This document shows positions 46,638 through 59,399 of a DNA stretch of 64,000 nt, piece after piece. This DNA is from Chrysomallon squamiferum (lineage: Eukaryota; Mollusca; Gastropoda; Neomphalida; Peltospiridae). How positions within the stretch are numbered: position 1 is the first letter of the stretch; every line of letters starts with the position of its first letter. The stretch covers positions 4,538,715 to 4,602,714 of the forward strand of contig CM022677.1 in the NCBI GenBank assembly GCA_012295275.1. The letters are read 5' to 3'. The notes beneath the pieces are model-generated. The model saw nothing but the letters and a program-made list of their open reading frames with translations, was not told the DNA's origin and ran no database searches. Made by a program: the position numbers and the translations under genes.

Positions 46638-48059
46638 TTTATTTTCAAACTTAAATACATTTTAAAAACTGAGGATGCAGTGCCCTTGTAATAATTGGTT
46701 TTTCTTCCATTTCATTTCTATGTTTAAAATGATTTTCTGTTTATCTAAAAATGTATCTAAAAAAATAAAAAGTTAAAAAACAAAAAAACAAACAATAACA
46801 ACTAAATAAATGTAAATATTATTTCCTTTCTGAATAAATAAAATAATTATTATTACTTGGAAATTACCATACTTTATTAAAACGTACTAGGATTTAAATA
46901 GAAGAAATCAGATTGTATTCTTATTACATAATATATGCCAGAATTCTGTAGCGGGCATGATTAACATCAGCTGTAGCAGTTTTTATTGATATCTATAGGT
47001 GGGGTTCAAGTTAAGAACATATGCAGTTAAAAAATATTTCATCTTATGAATGATTTGAGCACTTAGTGTCTTTGTACACTCACAGGTCCCTTAATACCAC
47101 AGAAATGGTGGGACATAAATCAGTATTTATTATTTAATTAAATATTTTGATACAGAAGTTTTTAATTATAATCGGTTTTAATAATAATTCCAAGTAAAAT
47201 GGTAGATGAAATTATTATTTAATGGTCACTGAATTATGTTGGCTTCCATTATGCATATATTCATTTTAAAATAAATAGTTGAACATTCTGAAGATAATTA
47301 AATATGTAAAATTAGAATGAAAGCTGGCTGAGAACTGGATCATAGAATAAATTACTTTCAGCATTTATAAGATAAAGACAAAATTAAATAAATAAAAATA
47401 ATAATAATAATAAAAAGTAGGACTGGTTCAGCAGAAAAAGTGTGGAGCAGTAAATAACATGTTTATGATATATATTTGATACTTTGTTTTCTTCAATAAA
47501 ATAACTTTGTCAGTGCAATAATGATTTTAATTTTCAGATTGAGCAACTGAAAGGTCAGCTTGTGGAAAGTTTTCAAGGACTCTCAGAAAAAAGAAAAGAA
47601 ATAAAAGATTTGCAAACTGAAAGCAGACTGTTGCATTATTGAAAATTTAACAAGGTTAGTATCTTTATATTTATAACTTGCCTTGTAGCATTAATGTCAT
47701 TGTCTTTAGCATTTGTTTTGGCTGGCACCAAAATTCAAATGTAATATTCCAATACCTTTTGACTGACTCATTTACATTTGCCCGACAGTTCTATAATGGT
47801 TAAGCTGTGATCATAATATACCTTTAAAGTACATGAGTTGTTGTATCTTCTTCAGAATGATTAATTTTTTTTTTCTCTTGATCTAAGATGCATCTTTTAT
47901 TTGTCGGTATTAGCCTGTCATGCCACAGTTTTATCATTCAACAAACAAACTGTGTGTCTCATTTTTCAAAGTAATCTTCCACAGAAATGCTGAGATTATT
48001 TCAAAGATGTAGAAAATAAATGTGAATCCATGACATATTAATTGTACATGAATTAAAGG

Positions 48060-48185
48060 AACAGAAAACATATCAGTGGTTTGAGTGCAGGCTTGGTGTA
48101 ACTGGCCTACAGGTGTGTGGTGTTTTGTCTCCATGTAAAGGTACATATAAAAGATTCCTTGCTACTTGTGTCTGTCAGCTTATTC
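48060..48185 (+). mobile_element. Possible tRNA-derived SINE remnant
   Basis: ATCAGTGGTTTGAGTGCAGG resembles a tRNA A-box head (compare the SINE at 12005-12142), and the tail TATAAAAGATTCCTTGCTAC is like the AAAGATCCCTTGCT tail of SINEs I recall from molluscs. No clear B box. Confidence 0.4.
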
Positions 48186-51100
48186 TCTAACACCATTATG
48201 CAGAAAATATTTTTGTCCCAAAACTATTAATAAATGAGTTTGTTTTTTTATTTTTCACTTTTCAGCAATAAGCCTCACAAATAAAAACTTATTTTGATAA
48301 AACAGGTTTACTTTGGAAAAAAAGAGAAATGATTACAGAAAAAATATATCTAAATAAGCTTTGGTTTTGTTCTGTCTGCCACTAGGCAAATAAGGAACTG
48401 TATACATTATTGTTGTTACATCATAATCAGTGACACATATAAATACAAGTTTAGTATGGTTTTATGAAATATTAATAAAAAGTATTTTTCTGTTCTATGT
48501 TTTTCAGAGCCAGTAAAGAACTTGGTGAAATATTCTGTAACGCTCAATGTGTGAATATTTATTTTATTTTATTTTATTTTATTTTATTTTATTTTATTAT
48601 TTAAGTAGTTCTGTGTCTAAGCTAGATTACTTAACTTTGTTAATGGTATTTACACTTGGTTCAACTAACAAATCCTTAGAAATATTTTTATAAAATACTT
48701 TTCCTAGCTTTTTCATTAGAATAATATATATTAGAAACAGAATGTAAATAATTTGTTTAGATTTTGTTTAAGAAATGCTGTTATTGTTTTTATTAAACCT
48801 CATCTTTTTCTAAATATGGTAAAATTAGTGACATCTGCCATCTGCAAGAAAGACTGGAGAGAGAGAAGGAAATATGTTCTGAATTAGAAGTTAGTTCAAT
48901 TCTAATATTTTTTCTTAAACTTAATGGATGCATTCATTCTTCCATCATATCTTAAAAATAAAAACACACAAATTTTGGTTTGATAATTTATCTGGCATAA
49001 TTTCAAACTGATCAGAAATAATATAAACAGTTTAGATTAACAAAAAATTCCTAAATAACTGAAAACCTGCTGAATGCCGTACATTTATATATTTTTCAGT
49101 TGATACGATTACAGGCAGGTTTATTTTGACTTTGTTTTTCTTTTGCTACTTTGACTTCATTAAACACATCATTGTATATTGGCCAGTTGCAAGTTTATTA
49201 TGTAAGAGGTGATCAGTATTGTAGAAGATGTAATTTTGTTTGCAGGAAAATGTATTAGAAGAGAAAAGAGTTGGGCAGTATGATTTGCAGCACATTTGGA
49301 AATTGGTCCACCAAGATTTTGATACAGAATGCATGGATTATCAGGTTGGTTAACTTGTAGAAGTGAAAATTTAGACTATAATAAGTACAACTGAAACCAT
49401 GTCTTATTCTTTGATTATTTTTTACTATGTTAATTTGTAACTTGATTATTTTTGCCTCTATACAGTAAACAAACATGATTAGAATTTGTCAGGTATTTCA
49501 TAAAGTTGATATTATTTCCACAAAATAATAATAAAAAGAAACCATCACAGCAGTAAAAAAATAAACAAAAAAAATCTTTCTATTCATTGTTTTATTCAGT
49601 GATAACATTTTCTTTTTTATGACAGTTCATCAATATCTGATGAATAAAAATTAAAAAAACAACATTAAAAACATTTTTTTTTCTTAGATTTGTCATTAAT
49701 TCTATTTAATATCAAAATGTATGTAAGGTAATTTTTAAAGGGATTCTTCGTACATAACACTGTGTTTAAAGAAAACAGTATATAGTGATATAGCAAAAAG
49801 ATGAACTTGTCAGTAACAAGTAAGACACCTTTAGAGTTCATATATATTTTTTTGGTTCAGGTATTGGTTAGTCATTTATTTCAGTCTGTCAGCAAGTAAT
49901 CAAAACTAATGCACAAGTGTATATGTATTTTTGTAACATATTTTACAGATTAAATCCAGTATATTTCCTACAGAATAAATTGTAATAACATAAAATTTGA
50001 TCATGATCCATAAAGAACACAGATGTTTTTCTGAAAGTCTTATCACTGAAACCAGCTTTTGTGTCAAAAGATATTTAATAACAAATTAATAAAAAAAAAA
50101 AAAAAAAAAAATGCTGATAATATTATAGTTTATTCTCAGGCTGAAAAGAAAATATAAAAACATAGATTAAATAGTAATATGAATAATAATAATAAAGTAA
50201 TAATAAATTGTTTTGAATATATTTGTCTAACCTATCTATTTTTCTAGAACACTATCTCTGGTTTAACAACTGATGAATTGAAAGTTAAAATTACTAAAGA
50301 GACAGCATCAGTTAAAAGCAGACTAGCAAACAGTCAGACAGCTCCTGATGTTCTGGGTTGTATTAATGTATGTTAGTTGCACCTATTATTAATAGGAAGG
50401 TATGAAATTAAAAAATGCAGTCAGATGAGTGTTTGGAAATGTTACCTTTATAATTAAATTACTGAACACATTCAATAATCTAATTAAATTTCTTAACACA
50501 TGCAATAATCTAATTAAATTACTGTTTTAAAAAGTGTAAAATGTTTGTTTTTCATTGAGAGTAAATTAGATTCATGTTAGTAGATCTTTAAGATAACTTT
50601 TCTATATGTGTTTAATGATTGTTACCACTTTACAAGAAGGCATAATTATTATATTTATGTTAAAGCATTATTTACATGAGTTTGAACTTGAACTTATATA
50701 TATTCATAAATAATGTTTCTGAGCATGTGTTTTATATTGTTTCATTTTTGATTTACCTGTTTAACACATGTTTGTTATTAATTTCTATTTGATATGTTTA
50801 TTTTATTATATTTTAAAATGTTGTTCATACAGAAAGGAAAGCCAATGTGCAGGCAACACCAACACATGTCTGCAGTTCACCTCTTGTTGGTAAATAAAAT
50901 TGTTATATAATTAGTGAAAGGCAACATAAAACAGAATCAAATGAATTAACATTTCTCCAGGCACATAAAAGCATATTGATGAAAACTTGATTTAAAGTAG
51001 TTCCTAAGTCATTCCAACCCATTCATATATACTTTAATGAAATTTTTAAAAAAATTTGAATTCTTTGTAAATGATCATAATATAGATACATAAAGTATAT

Positions 51101-52625
51101 TGTTTTCACTGTTGCCATTACAGATCGATTGCTTTGTTGACAAAGAGAAGAACATTCTTAATGAAAAATGTCTCGAGTTAACTTATTTTAACATATTTTA
51201 TACTTATTTTAACACCAGAAACCTGTGGCTAATAAACATTAATCTTTTAATGTTAATTTCAGGTGATAGAAATTATCCAAGTTCAAGAAAAAGTGAAAAA
51301 GCTTAAACCAAGATTGATTTGACTTGAATCAGTCAGTGTCTGATGTCAGTAAACTTCTGCCATACTGTACCCTGTCCTGCCCATCCGAGGTGTCAGTCTG
51401 GACTGGATCATAATGCAAACCTTACTACCTGCAGCAGTTCAACACACTGGAATACACACAAGCTATCATCAAAGTACTGTTCAAGACATGAGACAAGGGA
51501 GCAGCACCATAACCTTGAACTGTGGTGACAAAGAAGAAACAGATTCATCTTCTGGCATAAGATGCTACAGTTTTAAAGCTGTGATAGCAAATAATAAATA
51601 CCAGAGTAAGACAGCAGGTAAGACTTTCAGTCTTTAATTTTAAGGTTTAGTTTCAAATGCAAAGCAGTACAGTGTGTTAATTAAAATGGAATTTTATTGG
51701 TGTTTTTTTTGTCTTCCTAAGTAATTTATTTTTCTAGGCACACTCTCAAATAACATAAAACTTACGTCTTCACAGAATCAATAAAATTATCAACGTTGAT
51801 CAAGGAGGACACTGGTCACTGTGATGGTCAAGCTGACAATAGCAGCATTTCACACATAATAAACATCACAATGCCAAATACTTTAACAAGGTAGCTAAGT
51901 GTTCTTTCTATTTCTTACTTGCTTTTTTTTTTTTCTGTTACTTTTTCTCTCTTTCTTTTTTTTCTTTTTCTTTATTATTATTATTATTATTTTATCTCTA
52001 TTATTGTTTTGCTAATTTTTATTTTTATTTCCTGATTTATTTACCACTATATAATGCCAGTTTTGGGAATTAGATAAATTTCCAGTTAATAAAGATTTTT
52101 CACAATTTTCGTAAACAGTTGTGAAAGTTTATATTGTCTGAACAGTTTATAATTTAAAATAGAAATTAAAAAATTAAGTTAAGAAGCTTTTGTCATCATA
52201 CAATATTACACTTTTTTAACATGACTTCAAATATGCAAAAAATACTTTTCTTGTCTCTTTTTTCTTTCTTTCTTTAATGTTTGTCTTCATTTTAAAATAT
52301 AAACAACAACTTTATAGGTCTTAATAGTGTTTCTATAATTATTTAATGGTTATTCCAGGAGTAGCATTAATCTAAATTATATAATGTTCATTTTAATTAA
52401 ATTAATTATTTATGAAATAGTTTTATAATGATGTCAGATAAGTAAACCATATTTAAAATGACTTAATGGATTGGATTTAAAAATAATTTATAAAGGTCTT
52501 AAGGGGTCACTAGATTTTTTTTTTTCTCTTTCCAGAGTATACTTTTTAGAAACTACCACCATTGCGCTTTCATTCATAGTTTGAAAATTTGTTCTGTGAT
52601 GATTATATTTTCAGATATTCCTGAT

Positions 52626-53110
52626 CTAGTGGGGTAAGTGTGAGCCAAAATCAGTGTCGAAATAAAATAAAAACACACACTCATGCTCGCTTTCAAACAA
52701 TAAGCACTCCCTGCTTACAAGGCAGTAAATGTTCTCCCTTGAAACAGACTGATCAGTGATTGATGTTGACATTTTTAGCCTCACAACTTGTTTGTTGTTT
52801 TTGTCATGGTGATGTGCAGCTGCTTGAACTAAAATGATAAAATTTAGATAGTGAATTTGTATTTCATTGTACCACAGTAGTGTAACAGGCAGAGTTCCTT
52901 CCCTTCTTGTGACCAAATTGCTGTAGGAAAACTGTTGGTGAACTCCATAAATTGTCCATAATTTGCAGTGATCAGATGGGGCAAATATTTTAGAGCAAGC
53001 TGTACATCCTGTACAGACATTAAGTACAATAACTCACATAGGGTCTTCTGGCAGTATGGAAGCCAAAACTGCAAGTGAAATCTTTTGCTGTTCTGTAACA
53101 CATATAACAT
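52626..53110 (-). pseudogene. Unrecognised intronless coding-like block, antisense in an intron
   Basis: Minus-strand frame 53110-52844 reads QNSKRFHLQFWLPYCQKTLC, ELLYLMSVQDVQLALKYLPH, LITANYGQFMEFTNSFPTAI, WSQEGKELCLLHYCGTMKYK and then a stop. An overlapping frame (to 52626) continues LVQAAAHHHDKNNKQVVRLK, MSTSITDQSVSRENIYCLVS, RECLLFESEHECVFLFYFDT, DFGSHLPH, stop. The two look like one protein broken by a frameshift near 52860-52880. It sits in the intron between 51890 and 53262 and has no splice sites of its own, so it may be a retrocopy. Family not recognised. Confidence 0.4.
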
Positions 53111-53261
53111 TCACTTACATTTATTTGTTAGTTAAGGTTTTAGCTAGATAATGAAGTTAAACTTCAAGCATATATGTTTTCTGTTTTCTACAGTAACACA
53201 TTTTGTTATTGGTGTAGAAACTTACTGTAGTATTTTAATGTTGATCTTTGTGACTCTACAG

Positions 53262-53337
53262 GTTTAAGGTTAGTTCCATTGCTGCTGTGATAGTTATTGC
53301 ATTGATGGGAAATTTTGTCATTTCTATGAGCTTTTAG
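53262..53337 (+). pseudogene. Hydrophobic C-terminal (membrane-anchor) exon
   Basis: After CTCTACAG the exon completes the AG| phase left by 51776-51890 and reads FKVSSIAAVIVIALMGNFVI, SMSF, TAG (53335-53337). The ~18-residue hydrophobic run close to the stop is what a tail anchor looks like. It is intact here, although the gene has lesions upstream. An exon at 53796 has the same entry phase and would bypass it. Confidence 0.5.
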
Positions 53338-53795
53338 GAAAAAGGACTAAAAAATGTTTTTATTTCCACTCGTTGGACCAAAAACAAATGTATTACATAC
53401 AATTGTATCAACCTTTTTTGTTAAATTGAATTTCATTTCTCTATTTCTAATACATATATAATACATATATATATAGCCATAATTTTGTATCCCAATTATT
53501 ATTTATTTTAAACCATCAAAAAAATATGTTGTATTTAAATATCCAATACAGTAATGTGTTTTTGCTTTGTTTTTATATACACACACCTATAGACACATAT
53601 TTTTGTAATGCTAGCTAGGGAGAAAGTGTTTATTGAAAACAGCATCAGTTTATGCATTTTTGACACACTTCAGTTTGTGTTAATGATTTTTTTCTTTAAT
53701 TATTTCTTTTAAAATTATTTTACATACATTTCTTAGTAATTCTTAGTAATTTAAAATTACCTGCTAACTTATTAGACCTGTTATTTGTCTTTCAG

Positions 53796-54795
53796 AACGA
53801 ATGACAATAAGCCTGCTGAAACTGCAGAAAATGGTGAAAAGGTAAGTAAAGTTTTAATTACGTTTTGTATGGATGTAATGATACAGGAGAAAAAGTATTG
53901 TTTTTGTTTCTTGGATGGATAAACACCTGTTTTTAGACTTAAGTTTCATTTGTGTAACAAACTGTAGCTGATAATTAGTTAAATGTTTCTTTTCTTCTTT
54001 TTTCCTTAAATCTTTTCTTTTTAACTGTTGATGATGTATTTCTTTTTATATCAAATTGTTCTTAGATATTTAAAACTAAATCATTGTGAGCATTCAGAAC
54101 ATTTGTTAACTTTTTAGATATATAACAAACACACCTTCACTTTCTGTGTTGACTTCACACGTTGGTATTACTGAGAATATTAACTAGCAGTACACATTAC
54201 ATATTTATTTATTTTCACTGTCCTGTTTTTTTATCAACAATAAGATGTTTTATGATTATATCATGATGATTAATTTAACAGTTAATAGAGAAAATGTTTT
54301 AAAAACCCCAACAAACATCTGTTTTAATATGTAAAGGTTATCTTCAGCTTTTATCTGTGTAAAATCATTTTAAATATGAAATGTACATGCCAACTATAGG
54401 AAATTAGTAAAACAGGAAGACAAATATATATATATATACACATATATAAATCAACATCAGTAACTAAATTAAAATTATATTTTAAAATCTTGGTTGATCA
54501 CATCATTTTATAAAGGAATGTAAATTCATGTTTTGTTTTATTTTATTTCTTTCCTACAGGGTTATGCAACAACTGCATCATTTGGAAAATTATTAAATAA
54601 ATATATAATGTGTAATCCACCAGATTGCTGCAGATGTCAAGGAGATACACAGAAGGTGAACTAGCTTTTCATATTATTACCTGTCAGTTCTTAGTAATGA
54701 GCATCTAAGCAGAAATTATTATCATAATAATGGTGGTGATTATGCTAATGTTAATTTAATAATAATAATAATAATAATAATAATATTACTATTAC

Positions 54796-54850
<55 letters not shown>

Positions 54851-57800
54851 TTGCTCCAGTTTTTGTTTTACAACAAAAATATTTTTATATCATATAGTTT
54901 TTTGTACACTCGATGATTCTAACAATTAAGGAAATATATATTTTTTATAAATAAAGTTAAAATTTTACCAACTTCTGTACTTTTTTCTCATAATAAACCT
55001 TAACAGTTTAATAATAAAGTTATGACTTATACAAGCATAGCAAAACTTAATAAAATAACCTTTTTAAAACAGATGTCAGCATCAGTATTATGTAGATTAC
55101 AGGATAATAAAATATGATGAAATTTAAAAAACGTTCCAGCAAGAATACAGAATTTTAATTATATCAAGATATATAACTCTTCAAATATAGCTCAAGCACT
55201 GTTATTTGCCTTAATTTGGATAGTCTTTTTATTAAATTTAATAAGGAAATAAATATTACTTTGTCATACTTGCTTACATTTTAGTTTTCACCATATATTA
55301 ATTTTATAATAATATATCGAAGAAAATGTAATTGTTTGATTAATTCCAAGTTATATGTTACTGGAAGTTGTTTTATGTTTATATAATTAGATAAATATAT
55401 CAAATAAAATATATTTCAGGTTAGCTATTTTGAATATATTTATTTATTTTTCCATAGAGTTCGTAGAAATGATACTTATTAATAAATTAATATTATATTT
55501 CAGGCCTTATAATAAATATGGTATTTACAAACAGGCAAATTTTGACAGAGTATTATCAATTTTGTGTTTTGTTTGTTTGTTTGTTTGTAAAGTTGAAATT
55601 TATTTTCATTGTAATTAAAATATAAATAATTTATTAATTTTTTAACTCTTCTGGTTTTTTTTTGTTTTAATCAGTTTGGTTATAATACTTATAGTTCATT
55701 TTGTTAGGTTATTAGAAAATGCATTATTTGTTATGTTTTACTTTAAATAATTTTACAACTTCAAATAAAAGTTTAAAATTACAATTTTTAGGCAGATGTT
55801 TTGATTTTCTATTACTTTAAATTTGCCTTCTTTTTTTTTTTTTTTGATGTTGATCTTTGACAAGTTTTTAAACAAGTTTAATACTTTCAACAATTCTGTT
55901 CTGCATTGTGCAATGATTTTTATTTTAATGTTGATTTATTTCACTATAAAGTTGAGAATTTTAATTTATCTTCATTTTCCTTTACTATTATCTCTTTTAT
56001 CTTTGTATCTTTTTATTTATATTTAATTTTTAATTTATTTTTGATATTTTATTTATTTATATATTTATTTTTAAAAATACTGGCATTCAAAACTTCTCTG
56101 CATGTTTATCATAACATTTAAATTAATAGCATCCATCAGCTATAGATGTGACTTTCATTCTATTGAAGAATCTAACTAGCAGAAGTAATTAGTTTAGATT
56201 TGGGATTAAACGCCTTTCATTAATTTTTATTTATAAATGTGTTGTTGTTTTTTGATATGAGATATAATTCTGTCACAATTTTAGGATCATATATTATAAT
56301 AATAGCCGGGATGCCTGCCAAAACAGTCTGCTAGATCATTGTAGAAGTTCAAGATGAAAGAGGAAATAAAAGAGAGAAATGTAATCAGTGAATACAGATA
56401 AAACAAACTGTAAGCTGGAAACAATTTTGAGTTTATTGTGGCTAATCCAGCTTTACTTCCAACATTGCTAAATAAGTAATTTTGTTTTGCAGGTGCTTAT
56501 GAGAAAAAAACCCTGAAGATGACAAATTCATCTGATACTGATACTAGACAGAGGAAATCAATAAAACAGAGAACTGTTCTAAAGTAAGTGGTATCATTAT
56601 GTTTTATAATAATAAATAACAGTAATGTGTTTAAGTACATATGTACGTATGAATGCAGGGCTTGTAATGGCCAGTGGCAAAGGATTTAGTCCTTTTTAAC
56701 GTTATTTTTGCTGCTTCTTGAATGTTACCACTATATCCAGATAAATAAAGTCAGTATTAAAACATTGTTTAAGTATAATTCATTGATCATTTATAATAAT
56801 TTTCCATGACTGAGATATTTCTTCCCAAATAAATTAATCATATGCTCCTAGCCTGGAATAGGTAAAAAATAGTCATTTAAATAATGTACGTTAAGATTTA
56901 GAATGATAAATTTGATGCTTACTTTTTATTTATTATTTATTTTTATTTTATTTTATTAATTTTTCTTTCTATATTTATTTATTTAGATAAATCTGGCTAA
57001 AAAATGGGGAATGTACAAAATTCACAAAATTTCCTGATCTTGAACAAATAGTAAGAAACAGTGACTCATACATGAAACAAGCTATCATACCACCAGCACA
57101 AACTTTGATTCAGCATTTCAGAGGATTTTGTTGACCAGCTTGGAAGACCTTTCAGGTAACTCAGATACAAGACATATCAGTAGATTTTATACTTATGTCA
57201 AAACCAGTACTTCATTTCTTGATTCTGTTTTATAAAAATTCCTCGATATTCATTAAAAATGTACCTTCGAAATGCATAGTGATCAAGTTGGTGGTAATTA
57301 TGTTATAAACTGCCATTGTTCAGGAAGAATCAGATGTAAATCCTTACAACTCTGTTTCCTACCAGTGAAAACTTTATATATGAGATGACACAGAGTTGAT
57401 TAGTTTCTGTGTTACTCTTGCAGTGTCTGCATTATTTCGTTCATTTATTGTTTTGTTTTTTATCAGCTGGATCACTTCCTCATTCAGGATTCAAATCTGT
57501 TAACTTTAATAAACATAGATTTGTAGGTGATAAAAGTTCAGTTCAGATCAAGATAACACTTCAACATTTTAATCACTGCAGTTTTGTGTTAGAATAATAT
57601 ACATAAACTAGCTGATGAACTGAATGATATTCACAGATAATGTTTATTTTTTATGAATTTATTCAGCTGTCATTTAATGTTATAAAAAATATATATTTTT
57701 CTTCTTAAATATAACAAAAAGATCTGTAGGTATAAAGGACTTTTTTGTAGTTTAAATTAATTATATCATCACATTTTAAAATGTTAAATATTTGTAATTA

Positions 57801-58730
57801 ATTGGAATTCTCTTGATCTTTTGGGATTAAAAGATTATTATTGTGGATAAATTGAATGTTGTAGGCAGATTATTAACTTATATATTTTTAATCAAATCTA
57901 AAATTAGATGTATAGAATCAGTTCTAAGTGTTCCAAAAAAGTAATGCAGCTTGTAATCAAAATGACTGAATTGAGATACCTGGTGGAGAGTGACATAGAA
58001 CTGAAAAGCTTTGGTGTCTGTTAGTAAATGAATAAATGACAGAACTTATCAAATAGTTATTTAACTAAAATGCCTGTCATTTTTATAGGCTGGTGATAAT
58101 GAATTCTTTTCAATTTACAGGTGGAAACTGTGAAGTCCATGTCAAATTTTGTATTTCTTTTAAACACTTGTACAAAGACAGAGGTTTTCAGATCTCACTC
58201 TCTCCCTTACAGTGCAAGGCAGGTCAGTGCTGAAGATTCAGAGGAGAATTCACAATTTTATGGATTTCAGCTTTGAGAAATATTAGTGGTATTTGTATTA
58301 TTATTATTATTACATTTTCATGTTATGTTTGTATTGCTTAACTTTAAAATATTTTGGTCTAATCAGTGCATTCTTCTTGTTTAGTATTAGAAAATCTTTC
58401 ATAAAGAAATACTTTCACATATTTTTATGAATTCGGTTATAAAAGACAATTGTGTTTTTTTTAATTGACCAGAATGTAAAATTTGTTGTGATACTTTTTT
58501 ATAGATATATATTTTTTGATTAAATTATTTGTGATTTATTATTAAAATCTATTACAATAAGAGACAGATGATGTATATTTATAATAATTTCTTTCTAACA
58601 TTACAGACAATTAAACACAATAAAAAAATACTTATTATTCTATTACATTTTATTGTTGTATCTACAGGAAAGACAAGATTCTGGAATCAGCTTCAGTTAC
58701 AAGAAGAGGGAGAAGAATTTAAACAGATGA
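53796..58730 (+). pseudogene. Downstream exons, alternative 3' part of the same gene or a following gene
   Basis: Splice-flanked segments: 53796-53841 (TNDNKPAETAENGEK), 54560-54655 (GYATTASFGKLLNKYIMCNP, PDCCRCQGDTQK; intact, phase 0), 56493-56583 (AYEKKTLKMTNSSDTDTRQR, KSIKQRTVLK), 56987-57155 (IWLKNGECTKFTKFPDLEQI, VRNSDSYMKQAIIPPAQ, with a TAA at its first codon and a TGA late), 58121-58222 (VETVKSMSNFVFLLNTCTKT, EVFRSHSLPYSARQ; intact, phase 0), 58668-58730 (ERQDSGISFSYKKREKNLNR, then TGA 58728-58730). Phases join for the first two and the last two; the middle pair needs a frame correction. The protein family is not recognised. Confidence 0.4.
54760..54848. repeat. (AAT)n-(ATT)n microsatellite
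   Basis: AATAATAAT runs change to ATTATTATT within the locus, so the two halves are self-complementary and could form a hairpin. Confidence 0.95.
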
Positions 58731-58998
58731 GGTATCTACTGATATGGAACAATTATTATTATTCACAAAAGATGGATTTTTCTTTCCAAAGCAGATTCCA
58801 GAGAAAATGTTGACAGTACACACCAGTGTGGATTGATTATTCTCCAATAGTTAACAGTGGATGGTTCTTGGTTATTATGGAAGGGAACAAAAAACTTCCA
58901 CTGTCAAGATTAATGACAGTGCAAAAGCTTTGTATGTTTCTACATTACAAATTATAGAAGAAATGAAAATATGTGGAGCAATGATACATACAGACAGA

Positions 58999-59207
58999 CA
59001 ACAAGCAGGTTCCAGCTTAATGTTGTTTTCATAGACAATATTAGCAGGTTCCAGCTTAATGTTGTTTTCATAGACAATATTAGCAAGTTCCAGCTTAATG
59101 TTGTTTTCATAGACAATATTAGCAGGTTCCAGCTTAATGTTGTTTTCATAGACAACAAGCAGGTTCCAGCTTAATGTTGTTTTCATAGACAATATTAGCA
59201 GGTTTAG
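58999..59207. repeat. Tandem array, 39 bp unit, 5 copies
   Basis: Unit: AGCAGGTTCCAGCTTAATGT, TGTTTTCATAGACAATATT. Two units carry GACAACA in place of GACAATATT. Divisible by three, so both strands show repetitive frames that are not evidence of a gene. Confidence 0.95.
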
Positions 59208-59399
59208 AGCAGCTGTAAGTGATTTAAAGGAAAGGAGAGAAGATTGACAGAGATATGAGACTGACTGCCTGATGGGAGGTTAACAGGTAAAGAGATACAC
59301 AGGAAGATAAACAGAAAGAAAGAGAGATGCTGATAAACTAATAGACAGTTAGATCAGTAGAAGTTAACAAATGAATTCATAGATGTAGATGAATTTAGG

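Larger units (their letters stand above)
43098..53337 (+). pseudogene. EF-hand/coiled-coil tail-anchored protein gene (KASH5/IRAG2-like), multi-exon, with lesions
   Basis: Exons by splice sites and phase: 43098-43241, 43408-43532, 43771-43865, 43995-44040, 44466-44549, 45714-45857, 46202-46239, 46362-46513, 47538-47654, 48508-48536, 48839-48889, 49246-49344, 50248-50367, 50833-50889, 51124-~51170, 51263-51617, 51776-51890, 53262-53337. Content in order: ENPDVDGGGGNAVVKKVV and EEHLIRLMNMVDPKGVDPFV with FYKKIIKTWILDL (an EF-hand-like pair); an acidic linker (NMDDDIQLVSD); cysteine exon SCDASYKCQYCSYMQMC; helical exons (LEESLSPERFQTQQLLQE, IEQLKGQLVESFQGLSEKRK, LQERLEREKEICSELE); Ser/Thr-rich exons; a hydrophobic end. 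This order recalls KASH5/IRAG2 (LRMP), coiled-coil proteins anchored in nuclear envelope or ER, but the assignment is tentative. Lesions: TAA 43206-43208, TAA 46448-46450, TAA 46457-46459, TGA 47640-47642 with a frame change, and a frame change plus stops near 51320-51480. Splice sites are otherwise mostly canonical. Confidence 0.55.

Noticed and set aside
55430-56121. Hydrophobic Phe/Ile/Leu frames as membrane proteins
   Set aside because: AT-rich DNA gives Phe/Ile/Leu-rich translations by composition alone.
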